Positions 25,646-34,099 are shown, counted from the first letter of the stretch. The stretch is 36,797 nucleotides of DNA from Verrucomicrobiota bacterium (GCA_963205455.1 CAUJJL010000109.1:1-36797); one strand, 5' to 3'. A program made the numbers and translations. Notes: generated by a model from the letters alone, not told the origin.

Positions 25646-26974
25646 CTAATTTGGGGGCAGGTTTCCCCGGGTTTCCATCCAGGTCCGCATGCTCATGTCA
25701 CCTACCCAGAACTGGTAGATCTTGCGATCGGGATGGATCTCGGTGGTCACGACTGGCGAGTCTGACTTCGCCTCTGCGAGCACTTTGCCCTCGGGATTCA
25801 GGATCAGACTTTTCATGTCGTAGCCTGCACTCACGAAGAATACGTTGTTTTCAAGCGCGCGTGCGCACGCCAGGACTTCGTCGCCGCCCCAGGTTGGCAG
25901 CAGGATCAGCCTGGCTCCCTGCTGTGCCATGGATCGGCATGGCTCTGGGAAACGTGCATCCCAGCAAATCATCAGTCCCACTTTTCCAAAGTCGGTCTCG
26001 AATATCGGGTAACATTCGCCAGGAGTGAGACCCTTTTCCCATTCTTCGTTGGGGAGATGGGTTTTCCGGTACCGACCAACCAGGTTGCCTTCGCGATCGA
26101 GCAGGACGGCGGTGTTGTAGATTAGCGGCTCCACCCGTTCATAGATTCCCGCAACCACGTAACTGCGCAGGCTTCTGGCAAGGCGGCTCAGGCGTTGCGT
26201 GCTCGGCCCAGGGATCGGTTCGGCAACATCCGCAAAGCGGGCTCGGGTGCCGACGATGCTTATGCCTTCCGGCAGGCAGACGATGTCCGGTTTCTGGTCC
26301 GCAGCTTTCTCCACGAGTGTGCAGAATGTTTCGACGCTCTCTTCAGCCGAGCCCGTGGGTTTGGGTCGAAAGTGCACGGTCATGACGCGAACGGGGCGGT
26401 CCGGCGGAGGAACCCTTTTGCTCAAAGCAATATCGTCCCACCACAGGGACCCACCGGGTGCAAATGCCAGGGTGAGCCGCACATCAAGTGATTCTGCCTG
26501 GTCGGGTGCCTGCGAAACGAGCTCCACCTGTGACCATCCGGATTCGCGGCGGACGACGGCCGCGTATTCGGGGGGGCGCACCTGCCGGGACAATGGACGT
26601 CCCTCTTTGCCGAGCCACGAAAGCCTGGCAATCACGGAGCGTTGCTCATTGGGCAAAGCCTCCCCGCGGTACCATGCGGTGAATCGATAGATATTGCCGG
26701 GCTGCACCTCGATCTGTCGCTGCCATGCTCCGATCTCGCCGACGTGACGCGTTTCCAACTTTAGCGCGCCCTTGCCTGTACGCCCGGCCGCAGGGTCGAT
26801 TGAAAAAAGGGGCGAAATTTCGGTCCTGGGAGACCAGTGGGTCCATCCTGGGTTGTGCCCGGATGGGTCAAATGACCTAAACTCTGCAACGGTTGTAGAG
26901 AAAGCAAGGCTTCCCGCTGCGAGGGCGAAGACGCAAATGGAGGCGTGCAAAGCAACGCGGGCACGAGTTTTCAT
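25646..26974 (-). CDS. Secreted nitrilase-superfamily (carbon-nitrogen) hydrolase with N-terminal jelly-roll domain
   Basis: The 442-residue product has a signal peptide (about 1-25). Residues about 30-185 look like a carbohydrate-binding-type beta sandwich (FTAWYRGEALP, SLWWDDIALS). Residues about 195-435 are a C-N hydrolase domain with the complete Glu-Lys-Cys triad: CLPEGI (Glu236), YRKTHL (Lys304) and MICWDARFPE (Cys337). The family hydrolyses amides or nitriles; most characterised members are cytosolic and lack an extra domain. The combination suggests deamidation of a polymer-linked or extracellular substrate. The start ATG at 26972-26974 opens the signal peptide. It lies between the esterase gene and the HpaC/HpaB pair. 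Confidence 0.83.
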   Translation of the reverse strand: MKTRARVALHASICVFALAAGSLAFSTTVAEFRSFDPSGHNPGWTHWSPRTEISPLFSIDPAAGRTGKGALKLETRHVGEIGAWQRQIEVQPGNIYRFTAWYRGEALPNEQRSVIARLSWLGKEGRPLSRQVRPPEYAAVVRRESGWSQVELVSQAPDQAESLDVRLTLAFAPGGSLWWDDIALSKRVPPPDRPVRVMTVHFRPKPTGSAEESVETFCTLVEKAADQKPDIVCLPEGISIVGTRARFADVAEPIPGPSTQRLSRLARSLRSYVVAGIYERVEPLIYNTAVLLDREGNLVGRYRKTHLPNEEWEKGLTPGECYPIFETDFGKVGLMICWDARFPEPCRSMAQQGARLILLPTWGGDEVLACARALENNVFFVSAGYDMKSLILNPEGKVLAEAKSDSPVVTTEIHPDRKIYQFWVGDMSMRTWMETRGNLPPN

Positions 26975-27150
26975 GAGAAAAAATTCAGGCTAGGATTTGT
27001 GAGGTTTCCCGCACTGATGGCAGTGTGCTCAACAAGCAAGTGCGGCGCATCCATTGGGCAGATCGGTTTTCAGCGGCATAAATTGCTTTCTTTAGTCTCA
27101 GGCGTGCGATGGTGAACAACGAGTGATGGTTTTGCTTCTTGAGTTCTCGT

Positions 27151-28053
27151 CTACGGTTTCAGGTATTGTCGAAAAAACGCCAGGACTTGAGCCTGATCAA
27201 AATGGGCTGTCCCGGGCATGACCTCACAGGGAATTTTCAATGCGTCCATCTTTTCCTTCAGTCGCATGCCGAAGAGCGGATGGTGAATATCGGGAGGTGC
27301 GTCCATTCTCAGGGGATAAATCATGAGGACCGGACCGTCGTCTCGGGTAAGGTGATGGATGGGGGACACCTCCTCAAATAGTCGGACCTTTTCGGGAGGT
27401 GCGCTTTCGAAATCGTTCATGGTTTTCATCCCAAAAAGGTCTGCGAGCGCGTCCTCTGCAGGCAGAGGGGCATTGGGCGGAAACAGCGCCTTGATGAAAC
27501 GAGGGTCGTAGGATGTCTGGCTGTTGATGACAGCCATGCAGCTCAGACGTGAGGATTCACGCAGGACGGGATCGGCGTTGTCTGGATCTGCGAGATCATC
27601 GTGAAACCCAAGCCAAAGGACCATGCCTGCACCCGCGGATCCACCAGTTCCCCCGAAGTGCTCTTTCGCAATATGCCACTCCTTCGCCCTCGAGCGCAGG
27701 AACTGTACTGCGCGGGCCGAATCCAGAAACGGCGCCGGAGCGATTGCCTGCGTGGAGTAGCGATACGAAATCGCGGCAACCGAGATGCCGTTGGCGAGGC
27801 ACACGTCGAGAATCTCGCTGCGAACGGACTTGTTGAGTCGGCGGAATCCTCCGCCGTGGATCGAGACGACAACGGGTGTCGGGCGGTCGGACTTCGCCTG
27901 CCAGAAGTCCAGGATATTCCGTTCATGGGGGCCGTAACGGACATTCGCATACGTGGGGGAAGGATTGGGCTTGGAGGGAGCCTTTTCCTGGGCCGAGAGC
28001 GAAGCCGCTGCGAGGATCCCGAACAGAGGAAATAGGAACGCGGTGGATTTCAT
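27151..28053 (-). CDS. Secreted alpha/beta hydrolase (acetyl-esterase/lipase-like)
   Basis: The 300-residue product has a signal peptide (about 1-21, SLSAQ). It carries the oxyanion motif HGGGF (66-70), the nucleophile elbow GGSAGAG (Ser139) and a late PGTAHFDQ that supplies the His. This is the BD-FAE/HSL-like esterase pattern. Such secreted enzymes typically remove acetyl or feruloyl-type esters from plant polysaccharides. The ATG at 28051-28053 fits the signal peptide; the open frame extends upstream to 28500 only as a shadow of the transporter gene. It follows the MFS gene by 74 bp, on the same strand. Confidence 0.86.
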   Translation of the reverse strand: MKSTAFLFPLFGILAAASLSAQEKAPSKPNPSPTYANVRYGPHERNILDFWQAKSDRPTPVVVSIHGGGFRRLNKSVRSEILDVCLANGISVAAISYRYSTQAIAPAPFLDSARAVQFLRSRAKEWHIAKEHFGGTGGSAGAGMVLWLGFHDDLADPDNADPVLRESSRLSCMAVINSQTSYDPRFIKALFPPNAPLPAEDALADLFGMKTMNDFESAPPEKVRLFEEVSPIHHLTRDDGPVLMIYPLRMDAPPDIHHPLFGMRLKEKMDALKIPCEVMPGTAHFDQAQVLAFFRQYLKP

Positions 28054-28127
28054 GACTTGAGGGATCGGGTGAAGGAAGCGGGGCGAAACCTGCGTTCGCG
28101 AAGGACGTGTCAGGCAGCCTGCTGGCA

Positions 28128-29378
28128 TTAAATCCGCTTCGCGGGATCGATCACGAGCCAGCAGACGGCGGCGAGAAGATAGAATCCCGCAATGATCATG
28201 AGCGGGATGTTCCACGACGAGAGATTCTGGACACACCACCCAACTACCAAGGGCGATAGGGCGCCGAAGAGATTGCCGACCATGTTCATCACGCCTGTCA
28301 CCACGCCGGCATGTTTTCCGCCGATTTCGAGGCAGACGGCAAAAATGGGACTCAAGGACAGCGCTGCAAAACCTGCCGCGGCGGAAAGCAGCAGCGCCGC
28401 GACGACCGGTTGTGTGGCGGAGATGCCGACGACGATCGAAAGTACGGCGAAAGGCAGACACACGAGGGCAGGTGTCCGCCGACCGTGCCGGGCGCCCCAT
28501 CGTTTCGTGAGGATGTCACTCGCCCAACCCCCGCCCAACAGTCCAAACGCACTGCAGACCAGCGGCAGAGCAGCCAGCCATCCTGCAGCCTTCAGGTCGA
28601 ATCCATGCGCGCGCAGCAGGTAGGATGGCAGCCACGTCAGCCAGAAATACCAGCCGTAGAGCCAGCTTCCGCAGATGACGCAGAGTGCGATCATGTTCCG
28701 GTTGGTGAGGAGCGCTCGCCACGGCACCGGCGGCTGCTTCGATGGGGGCTCACTGCCTATCACTGCAAGTTCGGCGGCATTCACACCGGGATGGTCGTGC
28801 GGGTCGTCCCGAAAGCTGCGCAGCCAAAGGACGATCCACACGAGCCCGAGAACCGAAAACAGCGGAAACACCCATCGCCACGACATGGCGCCCAGCAAGG
28901 CAGCCAAGAGTGGCTGCGAAAGCGCTCCCGCCAGCGCGCCGAGCATCAACGCCAGGCCAAAAGCCCGGCCGTGTTCGCGCGGCGGAAGCCAGCGTACAAA
29001 GACACGTGAGAGTCCGGGAAAAGTGCCCGCCTCTCCCATGCCGAACAGCAATCGTACAATGAAGAGCGACCACAGCCCAGTAGCCACGCCTGTGAGAGCC
29101 GACATGACTGTCCACCAGACGACAATTCGCACCAGTGTGAGGCGAGGTCCAAATCGATCTGCCATCCAGCCGGCGGGAATCTCGAACAACGCGTAGGAAA
29201 GCATGAACGCGCTGAAGACATATCCCATCTGCGTGTCACTGAGGCCGAGATCGGCCTTGATGGCGGGAGCAGCCATCGAAATACGGACGCGGTCGAGGTA
29301 GGAAATGGCAGTCAGCGCCAGTGTGAAGCCCAGCACCTTGTAACGAACGCGAGTGGGACCGGAAGGGGTGGATGACAT
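28128..29378 (-). CDS. MFS transporter, anion:cation symporter (ACS) family
   Basis: The 416-residue product has about twelve membrane segments and ACS-family marks: ISYLDRVRISMAAPAI, GYVFSAFMLSYALFEIPAG, FGMGEAGTFPGLSRVF. Relatives carry organic anions such as glucarate, hexuronate, tartrate or phthalate with protons. In this cluster it is the probable importer of the compound degraded by the HpaB-like, DUF2848 and nitrilase enzymes, or of uronates released by the pectin enzymes. The ATG at 29376-29378 is preferred; a TTG at 29387 would add three residues. It starts 34 bp downstream of the DUF2848 gene. Confidence 0.88.
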   Translation of the reverse strand: MSSTPSGPTRVRYKVLGFTLALTAISYLDRVRISMAAPAIKADLGLSDTQMGYVFSAFMLSYALFEIPAGWMADRFGPRLTLVRIVVWWTVMSALTGVATGLWSLFIVRLLFGMGEAGTFPGLSRVFVRWLPPREHGRAFGLALMLGALAGALSQPLLAALLGAMSWRWVFPLFSVLGLVWIVLWLRSFRDDPHDHPGVNAAELAVIGSEPPSKQPPVPWRALLTNRNMIALCVICGSWLYGWYFWLTWLPSYLLRAHGFDLKAAGWLAALPLVCSAFGLLGGGWASDILTKRWGARHGRRTPALVCLPFAVLSIVVGISATQPVVAALLLSAAAGFAALSLSPIFAVCLEIGGKHAGVVTGVMNMVGNLFGALSPLVVGWCVQNLSSWNIPLMIIAGFYLLAAVCWLVIDPAKRI

Positions 29379-29412
29379 CGGTCGCAATTTTAGGGTACGC
29401 GCGGCGGAGCGA

Positions 29413-30123
29413 TCACATGTGGCGCGTCAGGTAATTCAGATGAACCACCTCATAAGCGCAGTGTAGGGTACGGTTCAGGACGGGATCGATCAGCGCACAT
29501 TGAAATTCGGAACCATAGATCATCTTTCCGTCCAGCAAGGGAATCGTACCCGAAAAGATGAGGGTGCGGTCGAGGCAGTGGTCAGTCATGCGCGACCGTA
29601 CGAGTTCGAGGATCTGTTCGGGCGCGAGGATCGATGCGACCGAAGCACTCTGGTATGGCTTCCAGATCTCAGCGGACGAGGCGCGCACCGAACTCTGCAA
29701 CTGCAGGCGATCCCAATGATCCCGGAGGTCCTCGTAGTCCCAGACAGCGCGGCCCATCACGTTTGCACAGGCCTGCTTGGATTTGAGCACGTCGGTTGTC
29801 TCGAGTAGGCGATCGGTGTGATCGCTGCCAACGCCAACCAGGACACGGCTCCCCTCCACCAGGAGGACGAACTCGATTTCGCCGGATGTTCTCGGCTCTA
29901 CGACCTCAATCCGTGAGTCAGTCGTCAGACTGCTGAGCTCCATAGGATACAACATCGGCACGGAAGGCGGTGGTGCGACCCCTTCGCGGCAGAGTTCCTC
30001 GATATGTTGCCGGACCGCGGCCTGATCACGGCCGACGTAGCCGGCGTTGATCATCCGGCGCGGTTCGAAGACGACCGCTGTGGTGCCGGACGGTCGAACG
30101 ATGTCGAGAACCAACCGGCTCAT
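29413..30123 (-). CDS. DUF2848 family protein
   Basis: The 236-residue product matches the DUF2848 pattern as I know it: INAGYVGRDQAAVRQHIEELCREGV, TSGEIEFVL, GVGSDHTDRLLE, LKSKQACANVMGRAVW and DHWDRLQLQSS. The conserved acidic and His residues suggest a metal-dependent enzyme related in style to fumarylacetoacetate-hydrolase-like proteins, but no activity is established for the family. Its start ATG overlaps the stop of the cupin gene (ATGA), so the two are translationally coupled. In other genomes the family is found in catabolic clusters with transporters and amidases, as here. Function in this pathway is inferred from context only. Confidence 0.82.
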   Translation of the reverse strand: MSRLVLDIVRPSGTTAVVFEPRRMINAGYVGRDQAAVRQHIEELCREGVAPPPSVPMLYPMELSSLTTDSRIEVVEPRTSGEIEFVLLVEGSRVLVGVGSDHTDRLLETTDVLKSKQACANVMGRAVWDYEDLRDHWDRLQLQSSVRASSAEIWKPYQSASVASILAPEQILELVRSRMTDHCLDRTLIFSGTIPLLDGKMIYGSEFQCALIDPVLNRTLHCAYEVVHLNYLTRHM

Positions 30124-30491
30124 GGCAACGGGGGTCGCTCAAGCGGATTGAAGAAATGAAACTCGAGCAGCAGGCAACCATCGCGGCTGCTGAACGGACC
30201 GTGTGGCACGTGAGGCGGCCGACACGCATAGGTCATCGGTCCGAAAGTCTGTCCGCCGACCGAGAGATCGCCGGAGAGCTGAAAAACCTCCTCCCAATAC
30301 TCGTGCTCGAAAGGCTTCGTGGTAAAGGCGCCTGGATCAAAACGAAGCAGGCGAGTGCGGATACCCGACCGCGCCGGTTCGTCGAGTTTGCCGGATAGGA
30401 TTTTCTGTTGAATGCCTCGCGGGTAACCGGGAATCGTTTCCCAGCCGGTATCGAGGTCTAGCTGATAAAATTCGCGGTGGGATTTGAGCAT
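30120..30491 (-). CDS. Small cupin-domain protein (ChrR-like)
   Basis: The 123-residue product is a single cupin: RTRLLRFDPGAFTTKPFEHEYWEEVFQLSGDLSVGGQTF followed by RPPHVPHGPFSS. The EHEYWEEVF segment and PHVPHG supply candidate metal ligands (two His and Glu). Such proteins may be dioxygenases (as 2,4'-dihydroxyacetophenone dioxygenase) or non-catalytic. The gene sits between the nitrilase-family amidase (11-bp gap) and the DUF2848 gene (4-bp overlap). A ring- or chain-cleaving oxygenase following the HpaB-like step is an attractive but untested idea. Confidence 0.75.
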   Translation of the reverse strand: MLKSHREFYQLDLDTGWETIPGYPRGIQQKILSGKLDEPARSGIRTRLLRFDPGAFTTKPFEHEYWEEVFQLSGDLSVGGQTFGPMTYACRPPHVPHGPFSSRDGCLLLEFHFFNPLERPPLP

Positions 30492-30502
30492 TGGATGAAG
30501 AC

Positions 30503-31273
30503 TTACTTGAACACGCGGTCGGCAAGCGCGGAGAACTCGCGACGGAACGTACGGACTGCGCGTGGATCGATGTCGGCGGTGAGCAGTTCCTCGCCATCAC
30601 CCGCCTCCGCCAGCACCTGGCCACGAGGATCCACAAACATCGAATGGCCGGCGTACTGCCGTCCCTGGTCTGTACCCGAACAGTTGCATGCGAGTACGTA
30701 AGCGAGGTTCTCATGCGCGCGCGCGCGATTGAATAGTCGCCAGGCTTCCAGACGTTCCTTGGGCCATGCAGACGTGACCAGGAAAAACTCTGCACCGCGG
30801 TCAAGCATCCGACGGAAAAATTCGGGGAAGCGCAGGTCATAGCAGGTCGCCAATCCCGTCCGACCCCAGGGCTGGGACGTCACGCTGATCCGGCGGCCAG
30901 CGGTGAGTATGCGACGCTCATCCGACTTGTAGCCGAAGAGATGAATTTTTCGATATCGGGCACGCACCAAACCCTTGGCATCGATCAGCAGGCTCGTATT
31001 GGAATACCGATTTCCACGGCGCTCGACGAAGCTGCCTGCAAAGAGGGTGGCTTTCAGGGCGCGAGCCTGAGCCTTCAGGAATTGGACCGTCGAACCTGCG
31101 CCGCTTTCTGCCTCGCTGCGATAGCGTGAAAAGGAGAAATAGCCAACCGGCCAGATTTCAGGAAGGAGAATCAGATCGCTGCCTCGGGCTCGTTCCAGCA
31201 GTTGTTGCACGTGTGCACGTGTCGCCGCCTTTGTACGATCACGCACTTCAAGTTGGATGGCGGTGACGCGCAT
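30503..31273 (-). CDS. Cytosolic nitrilase-family amidohydrolase
   Basis: The 256-residue product is a single C-N hydrolase domain with the complete triad: LPEIW (Glu39), YRKIHLF (Lys109) and TCYDLRFPE (Cys144). The pattern is closest to the Nit2/omega-amidase-like branch, which hydrolyses omega-amides of dicarboxylic acids. There is no signal peptide. It follows the regulator gene by 12 bp and is followed closely by the cupin and DUF2848 genes, so it belongs to the regulator operon. It would release ammonia from an amide formed by ring opening of an N-containing substrate; this is inference. Confidence 0.88.
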   Translation of the reverse strand: MRVTAIQLEVRDRTKAATRAHVQQLLERARGSDLILLPEIWPVGYFSFSRYRSEAESGAGSTVQFLKAQARALKATLFAGSFVERRGNRYSNTSLLIDAKGLVRARYRKIHLFGYKSDERRILTAGRRISVTSQPWGRTGLATCYDLRFPEFFRRMLDRGAEFFLVTSAWPKERLEAWRLFNRARAHENLAYVLACNCSGTDQGRQYAGHSMFVDPRGQVLAEAGDGEELLTADIDPRAVRTFRREFSALADRVFK

Positions 31274-31285
31274 GCGAATCGGGGA

Positions 31286-31951
31286 TCAGGTGCCCGCCTG
31301 GGCGCGAATCTGCGCAATCAGGAAGTTTTCCGTGGTTTCGAGGTGTGCGCGCATGGCAGCCACAGCCTGGGCAGCGTCCCGTTTCTCCACCGAATCGATG
31401 ATTGCCTGATGCTCGGCGAGCACCTTTGCCGCGCGTCCCTCCCGAATGATGGCCTCATGACCGAGAATCGAGATGAGGTTTCGGACGTTGTTCATCACCG
31501 AGGTCAGATGCTGGTTCTGATGGCAATGGATGAAGTGGATATGAAAGGCCTTGTCGGCTTCCAGGAAGGCCACCTTGTCATCGATCTTGAAGTTTTCGCG
31601 CATGCGCTGCTGCTGCCTGCGCAGCTCCTCGGTTTGCGTGGCTGTCAGGCCTGCCACCACACGCTCAATGACGTAAAGCTCGATCATCCGGCGGGTTTCA
31701 AAAAAGTCGCGAATCTCCTTTTCGGAGAATTCCCTGATCCGGAAACCCTTGCCGTCATGGGCGACAAGATAGCCTTCGGCGCTGAGTTCGAGAAGCGCTT
31801 CGCGCACGGGCGTGCGGGAAACCCCCAGGAGATCGGCAAAGGTGCTCGCCGAATAGAGCACGCCACGCTGCCACTGTCCCGTCGTCAGCAGCTTCTGGAT
31901 TTCTCCACGTGCCGTCGCCTTCAAGCTCTCTGGCTTCTCAATGCGGTTCAT
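31286..31951 (-). CDS. GntR-family transcriptional regulator, FCD (FadR) subfamily
   Basis: The 221-residue product has an N-terminal winged helix (about 1-75) with ADLLGVSRTPVREALLELSAEGYL, the GntR recognition region, and an all-helical FCD domain with the metal-type ligands ADKAFH, EHQAII and MRAHLE. FCD regulators bind organic acids and usually repress their own operon until the ligand is present. The ATG at 31949-31951 is the correct start; the open frame upstream to 31996 reads through the operator. A 16-bp palindrome lies 18 bp upstream, and a nearly identical block precedes the HpaC-like gene, so the regulon probably includes itself, the divergent PL11 lyase and hpaCB. Confidence 0.9.
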   Translation of the reverse strand: MNRIEKPESLKATARGEIQKLLTTGQWQRGVLYSASTFADLLGVSRTPVREALLELSAEGYLVAHDGKGFRIREFSEKEIRDFFETRRMIELYVIERVVAGLTATQTEELRRQQQRMRENFKIDDKVAFLEADKAFHIHFIHCHQNQHLTSVMNNVRNLISILGHEAIIREGRAAKVLAEHQAIIDSVEKRDAAQAVAAMRAHLETTENFLIAQIRAQAGT

Positions 31952-31959
31952 TCTGGGTA

Positions 31960-31996
31960 TTGACAAAAGTGCAGCATACTGCACACTGCATGTCAA
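31960..31996. promoter_or_regulatory. Operator between the GntR gene and the PL11 lyase gene (copy A)
   Basis: The core GTGCAGCATACTGCAC (31969-31984) is a palindrome: GTGCAG and CTGCAC are exact inverted copies around CATA. TTGACA at 31960-31965 and its inverted copy TGTCAA at 31991-31996 flank the core, giving possible -35 boxes that face each other, so the two divergent promoters would overlap on the operator. No good -10 box is visible at the ideal distance on either strand. The intergenic gap is only 60 bp. A nearly identical block occurs at 25542-25577. Confidence 0.72.
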
Positions 31997-32011
31997 CCTC
32001 TTTCCACCCCC

Positions 32012-33907
32012 ATGCCTCAGAATCGCAACTGTTCGTGCAGGCTCCTCGTTCGTGGCTTCCTCGGTTTTCTGGTCGCGTGTCCGCTGTTCACGCCGGTCAC
32101 CGGGTATGGCGCAGAACGACTCGACCGTTCGGTGGTCGCATTTCCCCGACAGGAGGGCGGAGTATATGTCGGCTGGCGATTGCTGGAATCGGATCCGCGT
32201 GACATCGGATTCGATGTCTATCGAAGTGATTCAGCGGGCTCCCTTGGAAGGAAAGTGAATGCCGCGCCGATCACGGCGTCCACGAACTGCGTCGATTTAA
32301 GCGACCCCTCATCCGGCAAACGCACTTTCTACCGCGTCCGCGTTGCTGGCCGCAGTTCAGAGAGTGAGAGCGATCCGGTCGCACCTGACATGCCCACTCA
32401 GGTGGGCGGCTATCGTAGGATCAAGCTTCAGGGGAACTACGGTGTTCAGAAGGTGGGGCTTGCGGACCTGGATGGCGACGGGCGGATGGATTACGTGATC
32501 AAGCAGCCCGATTTCAACAGCGATCCCGCTGTGCTGCACCATTTGTGGAAGCCCAGCCCGGAGACCTATAAGATCGAAGCCTATCGCAGCGATGGGACCT
32601 TCCTGTGGCGCTATGACATGGGTCCTGGCATCGAGACAGGCATCTGGTATTCGCCCATGGTCGTTTACGATGTCGACGGGGATGGAAGGGCGGAGGTCTA
32701 TTGCAAAGCCGGCCCGAAAGACCCCGCGGAGAATATCCGTCACGAGAAGGGCATGGTGATCGGTGGGCCGGAGTTTCTTGTTAAGCTGGATGGCGCCACG
32801 GGTCGTGAGTTGGCGCGCATCCCCTGGCCGAGCCGCGATGGCATAGGTGGTCGGCGTCCGCCGATGCAGGCCCAGATGGACAACTATGCCAAGCAGAGCC
32901 GCAACCTCCTCGGTATCGCATATCTCGATGGCAAACGGCCCCATTTGATCGTCGAGCGGGGCACCTACACGCTGATCAAGGTCCGCGCCTACGATCCGGA
33001 TCTCAAGCTGGTTTGGAGCGTCGATACCGTCGGCGAATTCGAGAATCATGCCGGCCAGGGTACGCATGGCATGCAGGTGGCTGATATTGACGATGACGGA
33101 CGCGATGAAGTGATCATCGGCGCGGCAGCCATTGACGACGATGGCCGCCCCTTGTGGAGCACCCGCCGAGGCCATCCTGATGCGTGCTATGTTGGTCATA
33201 TTGACCCTTCCAGCCCGGGCATGCAGATCTATTTCGGACACGAATTGGCCCAGGAGCGCAATGGACTATGTTTGGTCAACGCGCGTACAGGTGAGACGAT
33301 CTGGGGCTACGCCGGACCGACGACACACATCCACTCGAACGGCATGGTGGCAGACATTGATCCGACGCGTCCCGGTATGGAATGCTACGGTGGAGAAGCC
33401 AGCGGCAAGCAGTTCTGGCTCTATGACGCACGGGGAACGCGTATCGGCAACAAGCCGATGGGGGGCCTCAACCCGATCGGCGTCTGGTGGGCCGACGGGC
33501 CAACAAAGCTCGTTTACGCCCAGGACAAGGTTTTCCGTTTCAAGCCTCCCACGGACGCCGAGGTGGCGGCGATTCTGGAGCTTACGAAGAGCACCATCGC
33601 AACGGATGTCGCCCAGGCGAAAATGGGTCCCGCTCCACGGACCAAGGCGCGGATCAGCGATCTCTGGTCCGGGTATATCGCGGAGGATCTGGGGAAGATC
33701 GAGGGCAAGGTTGTGGGAATTGCGGACTGTCTGGGCGACTGGCGCGAAGAGCTCATTGTGAGCCTACCTGGGGAGGTGAGAATCTATTCCACAACAATAC
33801 CCGCGAGCAGCCGCCGCGTGTGCCTGTTGCAGGATCGCCAGTACCGCACGTCCGTCGCACGGCAGACGATGGGATATCTCTATCCACCAATTCCAGCGCA
33901 TCCATGA
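32012..33907 (+). CDS. Rhamnogalacturonan lyase, PL11 family (YesW/YesX-like)
   Basis: The 631-residue product has a signal peptide (about 1-34). The mature protein starts with a fibronectin-like segment (RLDRSVVAFPRQEGGVYVGWRLL), then the PL11 eight-bladed propeller with calcium-binding loops ADLDGDGRMDY, YDVDGDGRAEVY and DIDDDGRDEV, and family segments GTHGMQVADI and HIHSNGMVADID. PL11 enzymes cleave the rhamnose-galacturonate backbone of pectin rhamnogalacturonan I by beta-elimination outside the cytoplasm. The ATG at 32012 lies 27 bp downstream of the operator palindrome. It is divergent from the GntR gene and followed by the sulfatase. Confidence 0.92.
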   Translation: MPQNRNCSCRLLVRGFLGFLVACPLFTPVTGYGAERLDRSVVAFPRQEGGVYVGWRLLESDPRDIGFDVYRSDSAGSLGRKVNAAPITASTNCVDLSDPSSGKRTFYRVRVAGRSSESESDPVAPDMPTQVGGYRRIKLQGNYGVQKVGLADLDGDGRMDYVIKQPDFNSDPAVLHHLWKPSPETYKIEAYRSDGTFLWRYDMGPGIETGIWYSPMVVYDVDGDGRAEVYCKAGPKDPAENIRHEKGMVIGGPEFLVKLDGATGRELARIPWPSRDGIGGRRPPMQAQMDNYAKQSRNLLGIAYLDGKRPHLIVERGTYTLIKVRAYDPDLKLVWSVDTVGEFENHAGQGTHGMQVADIDDDGRDEVIIGAAAIDDDGRPLWSTRRGHPDACYVGHIDPSSPGMQIYFGHELAQERNGLCLVNARTGETIWGYAGPTTHIHSNGMVADIDPTRPGMECYGGEASGKQFWLYDARGTRIGNKPMGGLNPIGVWWADGPTKLVYAQDKVFRFKPPTDAEVAAILELTKSTIATDVAQAKMGPAPRTKARISDLWSGYIAEDLGKIEGKVVGIADCLGDWREELIVSLPGEVRIYSTTIPASSRRVCLLQDRQYRTSVARQTMGYLYPPIPAHP

Positions 33908-33921
33908 TGCAGCATGTTGCC
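33906..33921. promoter_or_regulatory. Degenerate relative of the operator palindrome
   Basis: ATGCAGCATGTTGCCG matches the 16-bp core of the operator at 31969-31984 in 11 positions. It overlaps the stop codon of the lyase gene and lies about 20 bp upstream of the promoter candidate for the sulfatase. It may be a weak third operator or chance. Confidence 0.25.
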
Positions 33922-33941
33922 GCCATTTCGGACTTTTCCAT

Positions 33942-33970
33942 GACCGACCTGATGTTGCCCCCCATATAAT
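33942..33970 (+). promoter_or_regulatory. Promoter candidate for the sulfatase gene
   Basis: ATGACC (33942-33947) and a perfect TATAAT (33965-33970) are separated by 17 bp, a standard sigma-70-type arrangement. It would give a leader of roughly 120 nt before the sulfatase ATG, within the 192-bp gap after the lyase gene. No open frame or clear structured RNA is seen in this leader. Confidence 0.5.
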
Positions 33971-34099
33971 CCGATGCCCGCGCCGAATATGAGACCGATG
34001 GTTGTTTTCTGCCCTGGACTTTATAGATAAAGTAGAGGCTGTATTGTGAGAACCAAAACCTCAGCGTAGAACATTTTCCGACCCACCCCAACCTCGACG

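Noticed and set aside
28054..28500. N-terminal extension of the esterase gene to 28500
   Set aside because: The extension overlaps the MFS transporter gene in another phase and precedes a clean signal peptide start at 28053.
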